From Epiperipatus broadwayi (taxonomy: Eukaryota; Onychophora; Udeonychophora; Euonychophora; Peripatidae), in the NCBI GenBank assembly GCA_028023455.1, contig JAQFVV010000556.1:64001-128000 (forward strand): a stretch of 64,000 nt of DNA. Direction: 5' to 3'. The notes under the pieces were generated by a model. The model had not been told where the DNA came from, searched no databases, and saw nothing but the letters and a program-made list of their open reading frames with translations. Positions 23,948 to 34,844 of the stretch are shown piece after piece. The position numbers and the translations under genes are program-made. How positions within the stretch are numbered: the first letter of the stretch is position 1; the number at the start of each line of letters is the position of its first letter.

Positions 23948-23967
23948 CATTAAGTTTAAAAAATTTG

Positions 23968-24025
23968 AAATTCAGTTAAAGCTGACGAGGATTACCACTT
24001 AATTGAAAGCACTACAAAAGAATTA
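23968..24025 (+). ncRNA. Hammerhead-like motif at the 3' end of the right PLE-A copy
   Basis: The core strands CTGACGA (position 7 is variable in hammerheads) and GAAA are both present, followed by AGCACTA. AAATTC/GAATT can form the outer stem I helix. Stem II has decayed (GGATTA against TTAATT). It complements the left copy, which kept stem II but lost the core G. Confidence 0.5.
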
Positions 24026-24055
24026 AATTATAATATTGTATTTACCATTACAATT

Positions 24056-25485
24056 TTATATATATATGATTTCAAATTAGAAGCTTAATAATAGAAAAGG
24101 AATTAAAGAAGGCTATCAAGTATATAACTACTTGTTTCCAGATTTGATTCTCAAGTTTTCTTTGATAAAGATAAAAGTCATAAATAGTTGGTGATTAAAA
24201 TTTTTACTACCATCTAATAAATACTATTTACTCAAGTTTACAATATATGGTGCTAGAGGGCTGATAATAAAGAAAGTCAAGCATTGTTGGGTTAATAAGA
24301 ACTTTCCTGTTGACTTTTATTTATATTACTATTATTATCTTCATATATGGTTGCAATTTGATAATAATATTTATTTATCTTCTGCATTTAAAATTGATAG
24401 CAATTTACAATCATTTTTAGAGTTGGATTTCTGGAAGCATTTCTAATTTTTTCCGCATGCCATAGTGTGTTTCATATAAATTCAATATTAAATCATATAT
24501 TCAGTATCATTTTGTATTTCTATTAGAGGAAAATGACTTGTTAATAATAATTACACATAGTTAACTGCACATCTTTAATATATTGTGGACATTGGCATAT
24601 AAAATTCAATGTACACACAACAGACAATTTTCTACTTGTCTCTATAAAAATGAAAAACAATAAAAAAGTCAATCCTTTCAGATTTGTCAAAACTTTTTAA
24701 AAATATATTTTAAAATATAAGTTAAAGTAAGTGTTTAGAAAATTTTATATTTCAGAATTATTTGCTTTATGCTACAAAGACAAAATCCTGATTGGCATAA
24801 CAATTCCGGATATAAAATTTATAATGAAATATTTAATAAAACAACAAAAAATTATATAGCATTATGAATTATAATCAATTATATTGATGTAAAACACCAA
24901 CTAGACCTCTAGTTAATTTTATTGGATTACTGCATAATGTAAAAAAAAATCAAACACTCTGAGGTCTTCTATGCTAAAACTTATTTTATGGTTTAACAAC
25001 AAACTGATCTAAGAATATTATTTTTTAAAAAATATATATAATCTTTGAAATGTACTTACCAGGCAGAATATATGGTTGACTTTTTTATTCTATGCAGATA
25101 TTGAAAAAATAATTTAAGTAGTCCTCTGACTAATGTTTTCATCTACACAACTGTATTACCTATATTTAATAATGCTAATAACTAATATAATTATTTATAT
25201 ATGTATGTGTGTCAATAAAGATGTTATTTGTTCACATTATCACACCTATAAAAAATTCTGGGATTAAATCCGTATAAAAACTTGTGTTTGAAGTAAAAGA
25301 GGACTCCTTTTTCTTCAACAAAAACCTCTAACAAAAAACTTATTATAGGTTAATGAGAAAACTTATTTAGCCTCAGAGATTGCCAATTAGTAATAATTGA
25401 TAATTTCTTGGCAGCACTATAAGTTAAACATTATTTCTGTTTACATGAATATGATCTCATTTCTACTCTTTATTATAATAACAAT
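24056..25485. other. AT-rich sequence without a recognisable feature
   Basis: Nothing beyond short homopolymers is seen. No exon, RNA gene or recurrent repeat was recognised. Confidence 0.5.
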
Positions 25486-25488
25486 CCA

Positions 25489-25489
25489 T

Positions 25490-25527
<38 letters not shown>

Positions 25528-25575
25528 ATTTATTAGAATGGATATATATATATATATATATATATATCCATTCTA
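25489..25575. repeat. Two adjacent TA palindromes with GC-containing arms
   Basis: tggatatata ... tatatcca (about 25489-25528) is followed by gaatggatata ... tatatccattc (about 25536-25573). Each is self-complementary and could extrude as a cruciform. The design resembles the palindrome at 19935. Confidence 0.8.
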
Positions 25576-26212
25576 AGTAAATTGATACAAAGATATGATT
25601 TAGCAGTCAGAATAACTGATGTGGTAGTGCTAGGATTAAAACTATAAAAAAAATTTTTTGAAAAAATGAAAAATTTAGTATTGAATAATGGAAGAAAAAT
25701 GTAAACACATAAATAGAAAAGATAATTCCAGGACTCAGTATCCTAAGAAATATGATGTCTCTCTCACACTTGATAAATCTTACTACAATTGTAATTTTGT
25801 TTTTATGGACAGTACTGGGATTTTTATTTTTCAGCTAAGAATAGTGATAAAGCTCATTTACTGATTAATGATTAAATGATTAATTGAACTGACTTTGAGT
25901 CAACTGCCTGAAATAAATTTTGGACTTGTTTACAAATCCTAAGGCATTTCAAAGTTTCACCAAACATTAAACTCCAGATCAAAGACAGGTGGTAAATATA
26001 CCAAACATTTCAATATACTTCTAGCTAATAAATGTGATTATGTTGGACTATTTTCATCATTTATTATTAAATATTGTATATGTAGAAAACTTTAAACTTT
26101 TCTAAGTACAAACAACTGATAGTAATAACATACAAAGACTACACAGGTTAATAGATTACACAGTGTTTTGAATGATATTATTCTCTGCTCTTTTTAAGGT
26201 GATGTTGGCCTG

Positions 26213-26306
26213 ACTAGTTACAATGCTAGCACAGGAGTCAAACTTACACTTTTAGATTCTTGAATATTGATTTTTAAGGCAATGCTCTAACTAACTGAAC
26301 TACTTT
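26213..26306 (-). repeat. tRNA-like sequence (SINE head or tRNA pseudogene)
   Basis: On the - strand there is a strong A-box string (gttcagttagttagagcatt) and a B-box string (gtaagtttgactcctg) about 45 bases later. The segment between them contains an extra small hairpin (attcaagaat), somewhat like a long variable arm. The ends do not form a clear acceptor stem. A 3' tail of SINE type (ggccaacatcacc) follows on the same strand. Confidence 0.5.
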
Positions 26307-26309
26307 ATC

Positions 26310-28435
26310 AAAGGCTATATTTACATTTTACTTTAATAAATAAAGTTTTGACTAATTATTTAAAAAATATATTATAATATTATTTAATCAGAATGTGATA
26401 TATATATTTGGATAAATCTCTGCAGATTATCATTAAAAATGTTTAGTGGATAATATAAATTATGTAGTTATAAGAGCATCCCAAGTTTAAGAGTCTTTTT
26501 TTTTGATAAAATTTTTATTTGTCTGGAGACTTGGGCTGAACTTCAAATTTAATAATTCTCCATACTTACATCAAAAAGGCAGCTTCTATCACACTTATTT
26601 TTGTACATTATTGTTATTGCAAATCAAAAATATTGTTTTTTTTAACTGTGTCCTAAAGAGAACATATATCATTTTTAGATATACATAATTAATTATTTCT
26701 GAGACTCTACACAAATTTAAAAAAAAAAAAAATTATATCATATATCTGTTATATCCAGGGGTATACTAGAATTTGGTAATGACTTCTTTGAAAACAAAAT
26801 GATTCAGTTGAAAATAGTCACAGGGGGTTTAAGATACAAATAACTTTTTTAAATTTAATTTTTATTTTTTTAGAGAGCCTGCAAAGTATTGATTGATTAA
26901 ATACAGAAAAAAACACAATTGTTAAGTGAACAAAAATTACCATATTTTACTTTAAACATTATCTTTCAATATCAGTGCATTCATGTACAAAATCTGCCCT
27001 CTGAAATGTCTGGTGCAGCATTTTTAAGAGTAGGGTGATCTTCCAAGAGTTGGAAGACTATATTTAGCCCAAAAGAAGGTGAATACACAATGCATTCAAT
27101 AAAATATTGGTGATAATTCCAACTATATCAATCCAAAGATACACTTCTAAATTAGGAATCATTTAAAAGATCAGTGCAAAGGATCTTACATTTTTTAAAA
27201 GCTTCTTTCATACAAAGTTCAGTTAGCGCAAGATTTAAAACCAAGAGATAATTATCAACATTTCAAATTGCCTTCTGACTTTTGCATCACTCTATCTATG
27301 TCAATAAATGTTATGTTGTTTCTGCCATTACTCGTTTAAAATAATATGAAAAACCTTAAATTCTTGAATATAAAAAATCATCTGTTTACAAAAAGGTTTA
27401 ATCTTTTTATTGTTTTTGATAAATTTATTTTATAAATTTTAAATGAAATATCTTATACGACTTTCTGCAAACCAAACTGTGTGTTGATTTAACTTTTTTT
27501 TTTTTTGTTTATTGGAAATTTATTAAAATCCTAATTCACATAAACATTTTTTTATGCTTTCATTGGTTTCAAATATGTGCATAAAATATTTCACATATCC
27601 TGCATATTATGAGCGGAATTATTCAATACTGTTTGCCACCAAGTGCTCGAACATCACGTGATCTTAAGAGCAATTAATATACCACTATTATTATTATTGA
27701 TTTATTTACGAATGTAATACGTCGCAGATACTTTTAAATTTACGTACGCAATCTCTGACCAATTCAAATCTAACATCAGTCCAAAACTGGTCCTATAATT
27801 TTAGTGGAATATAAAGTTTTTTTTATTAATAATTTTTTTTTCTAGATTATATTTAACATGCTACTTTTTGTTTTTAATCTTTTAAATGAATCTATCCCTA
27901 CAGTTTTTGCATCAATGAAAAATAATAACTTGGAATTTTGTTTATTTAATAAAATAAAAAAGATGTTTTTTATTTCACTTGGTAGTTTATTCTCAGGTGT
28001 GATATTATCTTAATTACTTTTTATACTTATAGCTTCCCTTAATAGTGTTTATTATGCTTAAGCTAGTTTTCATTTCCTAATTGCCAATTGTTGTGTAAGG
28101 AAAGAAGTGATTATTATTTTTATTTATTTTGAATTTATTTATCATAATATACATATATTTTTTTCATGTAACCTGGAAACAGAAATTGTTTTTTTAAAAA
28201 AATATATTTTCACGGGATTATTTATGCAGGTGTTTGGTTTTTAAAACATTGTACGCTAATTACATGTTACATAATTCCTCAGTAATATTATAATTAGTGT
28301 TTAATTAGAGATAAGAAGAATTTTAAATTAAAAATAGATATTTTGTCGTTAATTATAATATTTAAATCCAAATGTAAGTTATTAACTTTTTTTAATGATT
28401 ATATAAAATAGCTATGGTTTTTACATTAAATAATT
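26310..28435. other. AT-rich sequence; one SINE-like fragment
   Basis: A short segment near 26990-27025 (atctgccctctgaaatgtct) is shared with 42415-42445, so both are fragments of one dispersed repeat. The copy at 42.4 kb also has a B-box-like string, gggttcaatgc. Otherwise nothing recognisable. Confidence 0.4.
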
Positions 28436-28439
28436 TCTA

Positions 28440-28850
28440 CTATTTTGTATTTTTAATATCATCATTATTGTATTTTGATATTATCAATATTCAAATCATA
28501 ATCATTGTTATCAATATTGTTCTCATTATTATTCTCATCGCTAGCATCATTATTAACATTATCATTTTTATCATCATCTTTATTATCAAACTATTATCTT
28601 CATCCTCTTCAATTATAATTATTATTATTATCATATCCTCATTGTTATCCCAAATCATTTCTATCACGCTATTACCATTATGATTTGTCATTAGCAGTAT
28701 TATTATTTATCAATTCTCTATTTGCATCATCAGTAGCAATATATCATTGTTATTATTCCTACTCATTATTCTCATAATTATCATTGTTATCATTATAATT
28801 GCAATCTTTCCTTTATTATCATTATTACATTATCATTTGCATTAGTCATA
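28440..28850. repeat. Degenerate ATT/ATC trinucleotide repeat
   Basis: Runs of att, atc and related triplets continue for about 400 bp. The open frames on both strands (poly-Ile-like on +, Met/Ile/Glu-like on -) are translations of the repeat and not genes. Confidence 0.85.
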
Positions 28851-29426
28851 TTATAAATACAATCACCATCAATATCACCAGTATATAATCTCTTCAACAA
28901 CCATATATCAATTTGATCATTTGCATTATATTTTTTATTCTAAATTAGGTAAAAGAGATATGTTTATAGGAGAAAGAATTGAACTATAAATTGTGCTTCC
29001 ACTTGTTTATTGACTAAATAAACATTGCTTCTACAACAACAAATGATAGTAATTGTCATACTAAATATAATAAAGATAATTTTGGCAATGTGCTATGATA
29101 GTATAAGTAGTGCTGTTGCTAGCAAGGCTAGATACATATGAAAATGAGATGATTGTGCAGAAGGGTAATGACTATTAATAGTAATTATACTGATGTCGAT
29201 GTTTTTTATTATATAGTGGTTATAGCAATGACAATGTTTGTAATGCATTTTTGAGATGCTTATTAATGATTATTATTTATATTGTGTAACTTAAAAGTAC
29301 CAAAATGTATCTCATAATTCTCCTTAGATTTAGAATCAACATTTAAAATAGCAAGCCCTTCTATTATTCTATCTTAAAACCATTTGATGTAAACCTGAAT
29401 AAATACTGTGTGTCAGACTGTAGGGC

Positions 29427-29586
29427 ATCCAAATCCCTAGAAACTATTGGTTTTCATCAATGAGAAGAATTGGATTGCACATTCGCATCTATCAGCCATA
29501 TTTAGAATATTTGAAATTTTCAATAAATGTGGCTTCAACCAATGCTCCTCATTAATGAAAACCAACATTGGAAAACTAGTCTTGGG
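29427..29586. mobile_element. Relic of the 440 bp hammerhead repeat as an inverted pair
   Basis: ttggttttcatcaatgagaa (29448 onward) and its near complement at about 29539-29566 form an inverted repeat. The + half reads ccaatgctcctcattaatga ... aaaactagtcttggg, matching CTCCTCA, the catalytic strand (TTAATGA, mutated), a GAAA-equivalent (AAAA) and ACTAGTC of the array motif. The - half keeps the outer helix ATCCAA/TTGGAT. Both are too decayed to be active. Confidence 0.55.
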
Positions 29587-29589
29587 TTT

Positions 29590-30865
29590 TAGTTGTATCT
29601 AGAATAGTTATAAGATTAAAATTACTTTTAATACATATTATATCAAATGTGATTATCATAATGATAATTATTTTACTGTAATTATTTTCAGAAAGATAAT
29701 TGTGATTATTAAGATTATGAATGTTGTAGAAATAATGATAGAATTAATGAATAATGATGAAAGAGTGTTAGTTTGGAATTATAAAGTGACGATGATCATA
29801 AAAATGATGAGAGTTAATGTTATGAAGTGAATATTAAAGCATAATTATTTCATATGCTATTCCAATTTACTTTTAAAATAGATGATTTTTAATGCCTTTG
29901 CAAATACTTCTGCCATTGTCATTAAGAAAATATCATTTTTGATATTATTACTGCTTCTAACTGCAATCCAAAAGATTACTGGAAAACTAAATGTGTTAAT
30001 TAAGATTGTTTGTTAATAATACACAAAAATACTCATATATATATAAACACAAGCATTCTTAAATATTAACGATAAAAGTAGTGTTTTGTTTTAGTAATAA
30101 AGTAATAGTTTACTGATGAACAAATATTTCTAATTTAATAACAGACTTGGAAAACATACTTTGTTTATTTTTTCTATTGGTACTTAGTCTTAAATAAGCC
30201 ACTCATTCCTATTTGGAAAAATAAAAATAACATTGTAGGAATTTGAAAAGCAACAATTACAAAGATCATATCTAAGAGTCATTTTGCCTTTTATTAAAAA
30301 GAATTTTTCAGTTGATCAGCTTCAGAGCCTTCTTTATCTCACAAAGAATAATAGGGCAAGGCAAAGAAGGACCATCAATAAATGACACTGATTAAAACTT
30401 AGTAAAGTAAAAGTAATCATTACTGACAGAATATATTTTGAAGTATCATAGTTTGCATAATTTAAGTAAGAGGTAACTAGTAATCTCATATTAGTATATA
30501 TTGTCCTAAGGTTTTTGATGATGGTGTTCTACTTGCAGTTACACATTAGACTATTTCTATTATCTAGTTGAGATGTTAATTATTTTTTAGAAAAATTCAA
30601 ACTTTATATTCCTCCTAATATATTTAAATAGTAGTTTTCAATACCAATATGCATGTATGTATGTTATTCAAAATCATAAATAAGATTCGAATTTTTAAAA
30701 AAAGTTAACAAATTTACAAAGATAATAGAAATAGGATAACATATAACTACAAATTATTTAATGTTCTTTTAAGTCTTGAAAATTATTATTTCTTTTATTT
30801 TCTTTCCTAATATATGAAGAGGAAAGAGGTCAGGCAAATAACAAAACACTTTTTTTTCTAGATAT
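29590..30865. other. AT-rich sequence without a recognisable feature
   Basis: No coding signal or repeat family is seen. A CTGATGA near 30115 has no GAAA partner and was rejected as a ribozyme. Confidence 0.5.
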
Positions 30866-30869
30866 TTTA

Positions 30870-31776
30870 ATTGCTAGAAAACTTGATGACTCTTTATCAA
30901 TATCTGTTTATAGAAATCCATCCAATAAATAGATATCTCAATTTTAAATCTCATCATCATTTTGCTCATATTTTTTGTGGCAAAAAAATCTTTTGATGAA
31001 AGCATATAGTATGTCTTGTAAAGATCGTCTTGGTCAACAAATAGCAGTAACTAGAAATATTATACTTTCTAATGGTTACAATAAAAACATTATATACAAT
31101 GCTTTATATAACTTTGATACTAAAAAGAAAAAAGATAATAATATTGACAACCCATTATAGAATTGTTTTATCTTACATTAAAGGAGTTACTAATAAGATT
31201 AGTAGAAGACTATCTAATTTCAATATTATGGCCACTTTTCCACTAGTAAAAAAAATGGTGATTTTTTTTTGTAAAGACCAAGTACTCTTAGAATGCCAAG
31301 GTGTCTGTGAAATGTCCTGTTCATGATGCTCAAGAAGCTATATGGTTTAATCCAATAGATGTTTTAGTGTCAGAATTAGGGAGCATAAAAATACCTTCAG
31401 TCAAAAGTTTATTTTATTAGCCTTTGCATCATATTTTTTAGGAATTGAACATATATCTGACTTTGATAATACTAAACTAGCTAATTTGCAAAAGTATGAT
31501 TTAAGAATTATGAGAGAATCTATTCAAATATTAAAAAAATTGGGTGATTTAAAATCTGAAAAAAATGCAATGTATTCCAGTCTTGTGAAGGCCACTTATT
31601 TTATTTTAAAATCAATTTGGAATCAATTAATTTTACAACTAAAGGAAGTAAAAAATATTGTTGATCTATCTAGTCTGAATAATGAATCATTAAATATATG
31701 TAAGTATGATTGTTATTTAGTTTATGCTCAATCTCATTATTATTTAAGACATAATAGTTTTTCATTAAGACCTTAA
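30870..31776 (+). pseudogene. Decayed Penelope-like element, RT C-terminus plus GIY-YIG domain
   Basis: Near 30870-31010 the frames give LDDSLSISVYRNPSNK, YLNFKSHHHFAH and AYSMSC. This order matches the conserved 'VYRKPTHTDRYLNF-SHHP ... RAYS' block after the catalytic motifs of Penelope RTs. At 31290-31400 the pieces GVCEMSCS, SRSYMV and NRCFSVRIREHKN correspond to a GIY-YIG core with its Cys pair, Arg and EHK. DFDNTKLANLQKYDLRIMRESI at about 31460-31530 is the typical tail. Stops and several frameshifts break it, and the 5' two thirds are missing. It belongs to a different lineage from PLE-A and PLE-B, since the RT tail sequence differs strongly. Confidence 0.7.
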
Positions 31777-31779
31777 CTT

Positions 31780-32540
31780 TAACAAAGATAAATGTTACTT
31801 TATTGAAATATTGGAAATTAAAACAAAATAATAAATTGTATAATCCAAATTAGACTTTATTTTCATCACATAACCTTGAAAATATTTAATATAGACATAA
31901 TGATAAATAGTCATAAACATAGCATTTACATATTTGCATAGATATATATCTAACATTATAAAAATATTCCTATTATTGTTGGCACTTGCTTTAAATCTAT
32001 AAGGCTAAATCATTTTAATAAGAAATAAGAAATGAACCTTGATAGATGCACATATGTGCATCTTATAATATGAAAAATATTTTAATTCTTAATAATCAAT
32101 TTTTAATATATAAAGCTTCATTATCTTTTATATATAAATGGTGCATATTTTTTTTACAAATATGCATTTTATTATATAAAAATATTTTAGTTATTAATTT
32201 TATTTTATTTTTAATCTATAGAACAAATTATTTTTATTGTATATAATTATTTTTTAAAAAAAAATTATTTCATTTATTCTTACTGGAAAAAGTATCTGGA
32301 ACATAATAAAATTTGATCACTGATAAAACAATCAAATCTATGAGCAAATTAAAATTTTGTGGAACAAATTTTAACTATTTTCTCCTACAAATACTCTGTT
32401 AAATTTTTTATGCATCTGTTGAAGAAGCAATTTTTATAATAGATTAATAACATATCTTTAAAAATATATATATCAAACATTTATTTAAATCTAATATACT
32501 AATAAAAACCAATAAAACTTGTAAAATATAACAATTATAA
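31780..32540. other. AT-rich sequence without a recognisable feature
   Basis: No feature beyond short A/T runs. The open frame at 32046-32246 is rich in Ile, Phe and Tyr and looks like chance in AT-rich DNA. Confidence 0.5.
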
Positions 32541-32647
32541 AAAATTAAACAGGCAAAACTCACTATATATATTGCCACACACAACAAGCTAGAGTAATCA
32601 ATGGATGCCAGAAGGCTGTGCATAAAATCCCTATCTAGTGCCTACTC

Positions 32648-32706
32648 ATCCAATATCTCCAGACTAGTTTCTGGCTTATGGCCTTTGTCAGTGAGGAGCC
32701 TTGGAT
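32648..32706 (-). ncRNA. Hammerhead-like motif with the clearest secondary structure in family 1
   Basis: On the - strand the outer stem I helix ATCCAA/TTGGAT is perfect. Inner stem I pairs CTCC with GGAG, apart from one extra T before the core. Stem II is GGC/GCC with a CATAA loop. GAAA is intact, stem III is the palindrome ACTAGT, and C is at the cleavage position. Stem II GGC/GCC against AGC/GCT in the 7.3 kb copy is a compensatory change that supports the fold. The catalytic strand is CTGACAA, so the essential G is A and this copy is probably inactive. Confidence 0.65.
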
Positions 32707-32813
32707 CTGAGAGCACTGCACATAGATCTTAGGTCTAATGCAACCCTCCAGCAACCACCTTTTATCTCCATTTAACTACAAAACTATGAGTCTTAAACTG
32801 AAAACACCTTAAA

Positions 32814-32841
32814 GCCAGAAACTAGTCTGGGGATATTGGAT
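32814..32841 (+). ncRNA. 3' half of a hammerhead-like motif
   Basis: Only the strand from stem II onward is present: gccagaaactagtctgggga, then the TTGGAT half of the outer helix. The 5' half is cut off at the palindrome centre. It cannot act alone, though it could pair with the opposite-strand copy's transcript. Confidence 0.5.
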
Positions 32842-32999
32842 GAGTAGGCATTAGATGGGGATTTTATGCATAAGTTGTCTGGCATCCATTGATTACTCTA
32901 GCTTGTTGTGTGTGGCAAAATATATAGTGAGTTTTGCTTGTTTTAACAGTAGTTACTCACAAGCATAAGAGGTGGTGGTCATGTGATGTTAATTATAAA

Positions 33000-34175
33000 A
33001 AATAAAAATAGAAAATTTAAATATTCTAAAATTAATTCATAACTTGTATATTTTGGTGTGTTGGTTTTAAAATTAGAATATTTTTAAAGTATAAAATTAA
33101 TGTACATCTATTTACAAAATAATAAGATATATGTATATGCAATATGTCATAATGTACTAATGACAAATTTGACCAGAATAGAAACAGCTTTTTTTTTACT
33201 GTCTAAGTTTTTAGTTAAAATAATTTCCAATATTTATAACAGATATTAAAGAATGTACACATAAGCTGAAGAATTACAGATAATAATTTTTCCTTCTTAA
33301 TTAATAAAACAAGATTATAACTGTAATACAATGGTCATTATCATTTAACTTAAATTCATAAAAACAAAATACATTCAAAAATAATTTCATAATTATTTTT
33401 TAATCTCTTTTTAATACAAAATTAATTGAAATTAATTTTTATAATTACATGTTTTGTTTTGTTTTTTTAAAAAAACTCTTTGTTTAGAGAAAAGCAGTTT
33501 TTTTTTTTGTTACACTAAAACTTGATTTTTGTCAGAATCAGAAATTAAATAAGATATTTGTATCAGAAAGATTTTTACTTAAATTTAAATAATTTACATC
33601 ATTTCATAATATCAAAAAATATTATCTACAACATATTTAAGCCATTCTGTATTTTTTATTTTAATTACTTATTTTAATCAGAAGGGAATTGCATCCTACA
33701 CATGTGCTGTAATCTTGTTTTAATATCACAAAGGTTTGTTGAATCTGAAGGATACTCTCAAACCAAAGCACAAGATAGAAACTTTGAAAAGATAAGAGTG
33801 GCAATCTTATATTTGTACCTAAATTCACTTATATAGGTCAATTTAAAGCATCTAGGAATTAAAGCTTGAAGATATTCTATGAATCACTTTACTCCAATTT
33901 ATTAACACTCATGAAATCTTCAAAATTATTGCCTGTTAATATTATAAAATATTAGAAACTATGAAACTCTCTATTTAATTTACTAGCACAGTATTAGTAT
34001 GTAATTTTATTCAGAAGGAAATTAGACCCTATAGACATGTGCTGTAATGTTGTTTTAATATCACAATGTTGTTTGGCGAGTACAAAGAATACTACATGTT
34101 AATTAGTATATATGTACATATACATACTATCAAGATTACTCATTCACTGTACTAAAAGTCATGAGGCAGTCTCTC

Positions 34176-34180
<5 letters not shown>
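33000..34180. other. AT-rich sequence without a recognisable feature
   Basis: No coding or RNA signal is seen. A segment near 33690-33740 (cacatgtgctgtaatcttgt) recurs near 34035-34065, indicating a diverged ~340 bp duplication of unknown origin. Confidence 0.4.
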
Positions 34181-34213
<33 letters not shown>

Positions 34214-34307
34214 CAATAGATGGTGTTTTACCAAAAACACTGTCAAAGCATATGTTTGTTTACATAAACATCAGAGTAAGCATTCACTATCTTTATCATT
34301 AGATCCA

Positions 34308-34351
34308 CCTTCAGATCATGATTTCAAGCTATTTGCTATCATCAGTGAAGG
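34308..34351 (-). ncRNA. Hammerhead ribozyme-like motif, family 2, left arm
   Basis: On the - strand the order is CCTTCA, CTGATGA (34339-34345), a 13 nt stem II hairpin with AGC/GCT and an AAATA loop, GAAA (34322-34325), the self-complementary ATCATGAT as stem III, C at the cleavage position, then TGAAGG. Stem I is thus six perfect pairs. Both core strands are intact. The closing stem II pair is U-U instead of the usual G-C, which is a weakness. TCC/GGA beyond an internal loop may extend stem I. Confidence 0.7.
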
Positions 34352-34800
34352 AATAGGAATAAGAAACTAGATCTAAACACTAACTCTGAACGTTTATGAA
34401 ACAATTTCTATTCAGCTTGCAAGCGTGAATTTTTTAGACATTGTAATGTCTTCAAACTCAGCATAGCAAGCCAGATATCTATATGGGTCTGATATCAGTT
34501 CAGTATCACCACATAGTAGAAATGCCATGTATTGATCATAAATACAAGCGTTAGCAAGTTTTAACTTGTTTTTTTGTTTTTCATAAATGTACCTTTGAGG
34601 TTTTCTTGCAATGATATATATTGCAGAGGCTTCTACTATGTGGTGATACTGAACTGATATCAGACCCATATAGCTATCTGGCTAGCTATGCTGAGTTTGA
34701 AGACATTACGATGTCTAAAAAATTCATGCTTGCAAGCGGAATAAAAATTGTTTCATAAACGCTCAGAGTTAGTGTTTAGATCTAGTTTCTTATTCCTATT

Positions 34801-34844
34801 CCTTCACTGATGATAGCAAATAGCTTGAAATCATGATCTGAAGA
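34801..34844 (+). ncRNA. Hammerhead ribozyme-like motif, family 2, right arm
   Basis: Same motif in + orientation: CTTCA (34802-34806), CTGATGA (34807-34813), AGC/GCT stem II, GAAA (34827-34830), ATCATGAT (34830-34837), C (34838), then TGAAG (34839-34843). Stem I is five perfect pairs; a sixth was lost by a substitution relative to the left arm. The ribozyme core is identical in both arms although flanking positions differ. Confidence 0.7.

Larger units (their letters stand above)
20061..24055. mobile_element. PLE-A: head-to-head pair of Penelope-like copies, with a nested transposon
   Basis: The left copy runs on the - strand (20061 to about 21160) and the right copy on the + strand (about 21165 to 24055). 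They meet head to head, so their 3' ends form the outer borders as a long inverted repeat. Both carry a Penelope reverse transcriptase followed by a GIY-YIG endonuclease. The outer ~60 bp match as inverted repeats (aattgtaa-agtaaatacaatat) and both borders abut TA runs. Inverted or tandem partial copies ('pseudo-LTRs') are a known feature of Penelope-like elements. The right copy is interrupted by a TIR element at 22199-23454. All frames are damaged. Confidence 0.85.
32545..32995. mobile_element. Palindromic copy of the hammerhead repeat family
   Basis: Arms of about 130 bp at 32549-32680 and 32814-32945 are near-perfect inverted repeats. They contain caaaactcactatatatatt, the terminal part of the family, and agtaatcaatggatg. 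The ~130 bp between them includes part of the unit from the other side of the hammerhead. A tail with aagcataagaggtggtggtc extends to about 32995. It is a foldback dimer of the unit tandemly arranged at 7.2-9.4 kb. Confidence 0.75.

Noticed and set aside
26213-26306. Functional tRNA gene on the - strand
   Set aside because: A and B boxes are present, but no acceptor stem or clear anticodon arm can be formed; kept only as a tRNA-like repeat.
28414-28691. Overlapping open frames on both strands near 28.4-28.7 kb
   Set aside because: They are translations of a degenerate ATT/ATC repeat, giving Ile-rich or Met/Ile-rich peptides with no motif.
30110-30150. CTGATGA string as a possible hammerhead
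   Set aside because: No GAAA core strand and no stem I partner follow within the usual distance.
34161-34669. Open frames on both strands in the 34.2-34.7 kb inverted repeat
   Set aside because: They cross the palindrome and TA run, and the duplicated ribozyme-bearing sequence explains the open stretch better than coding.
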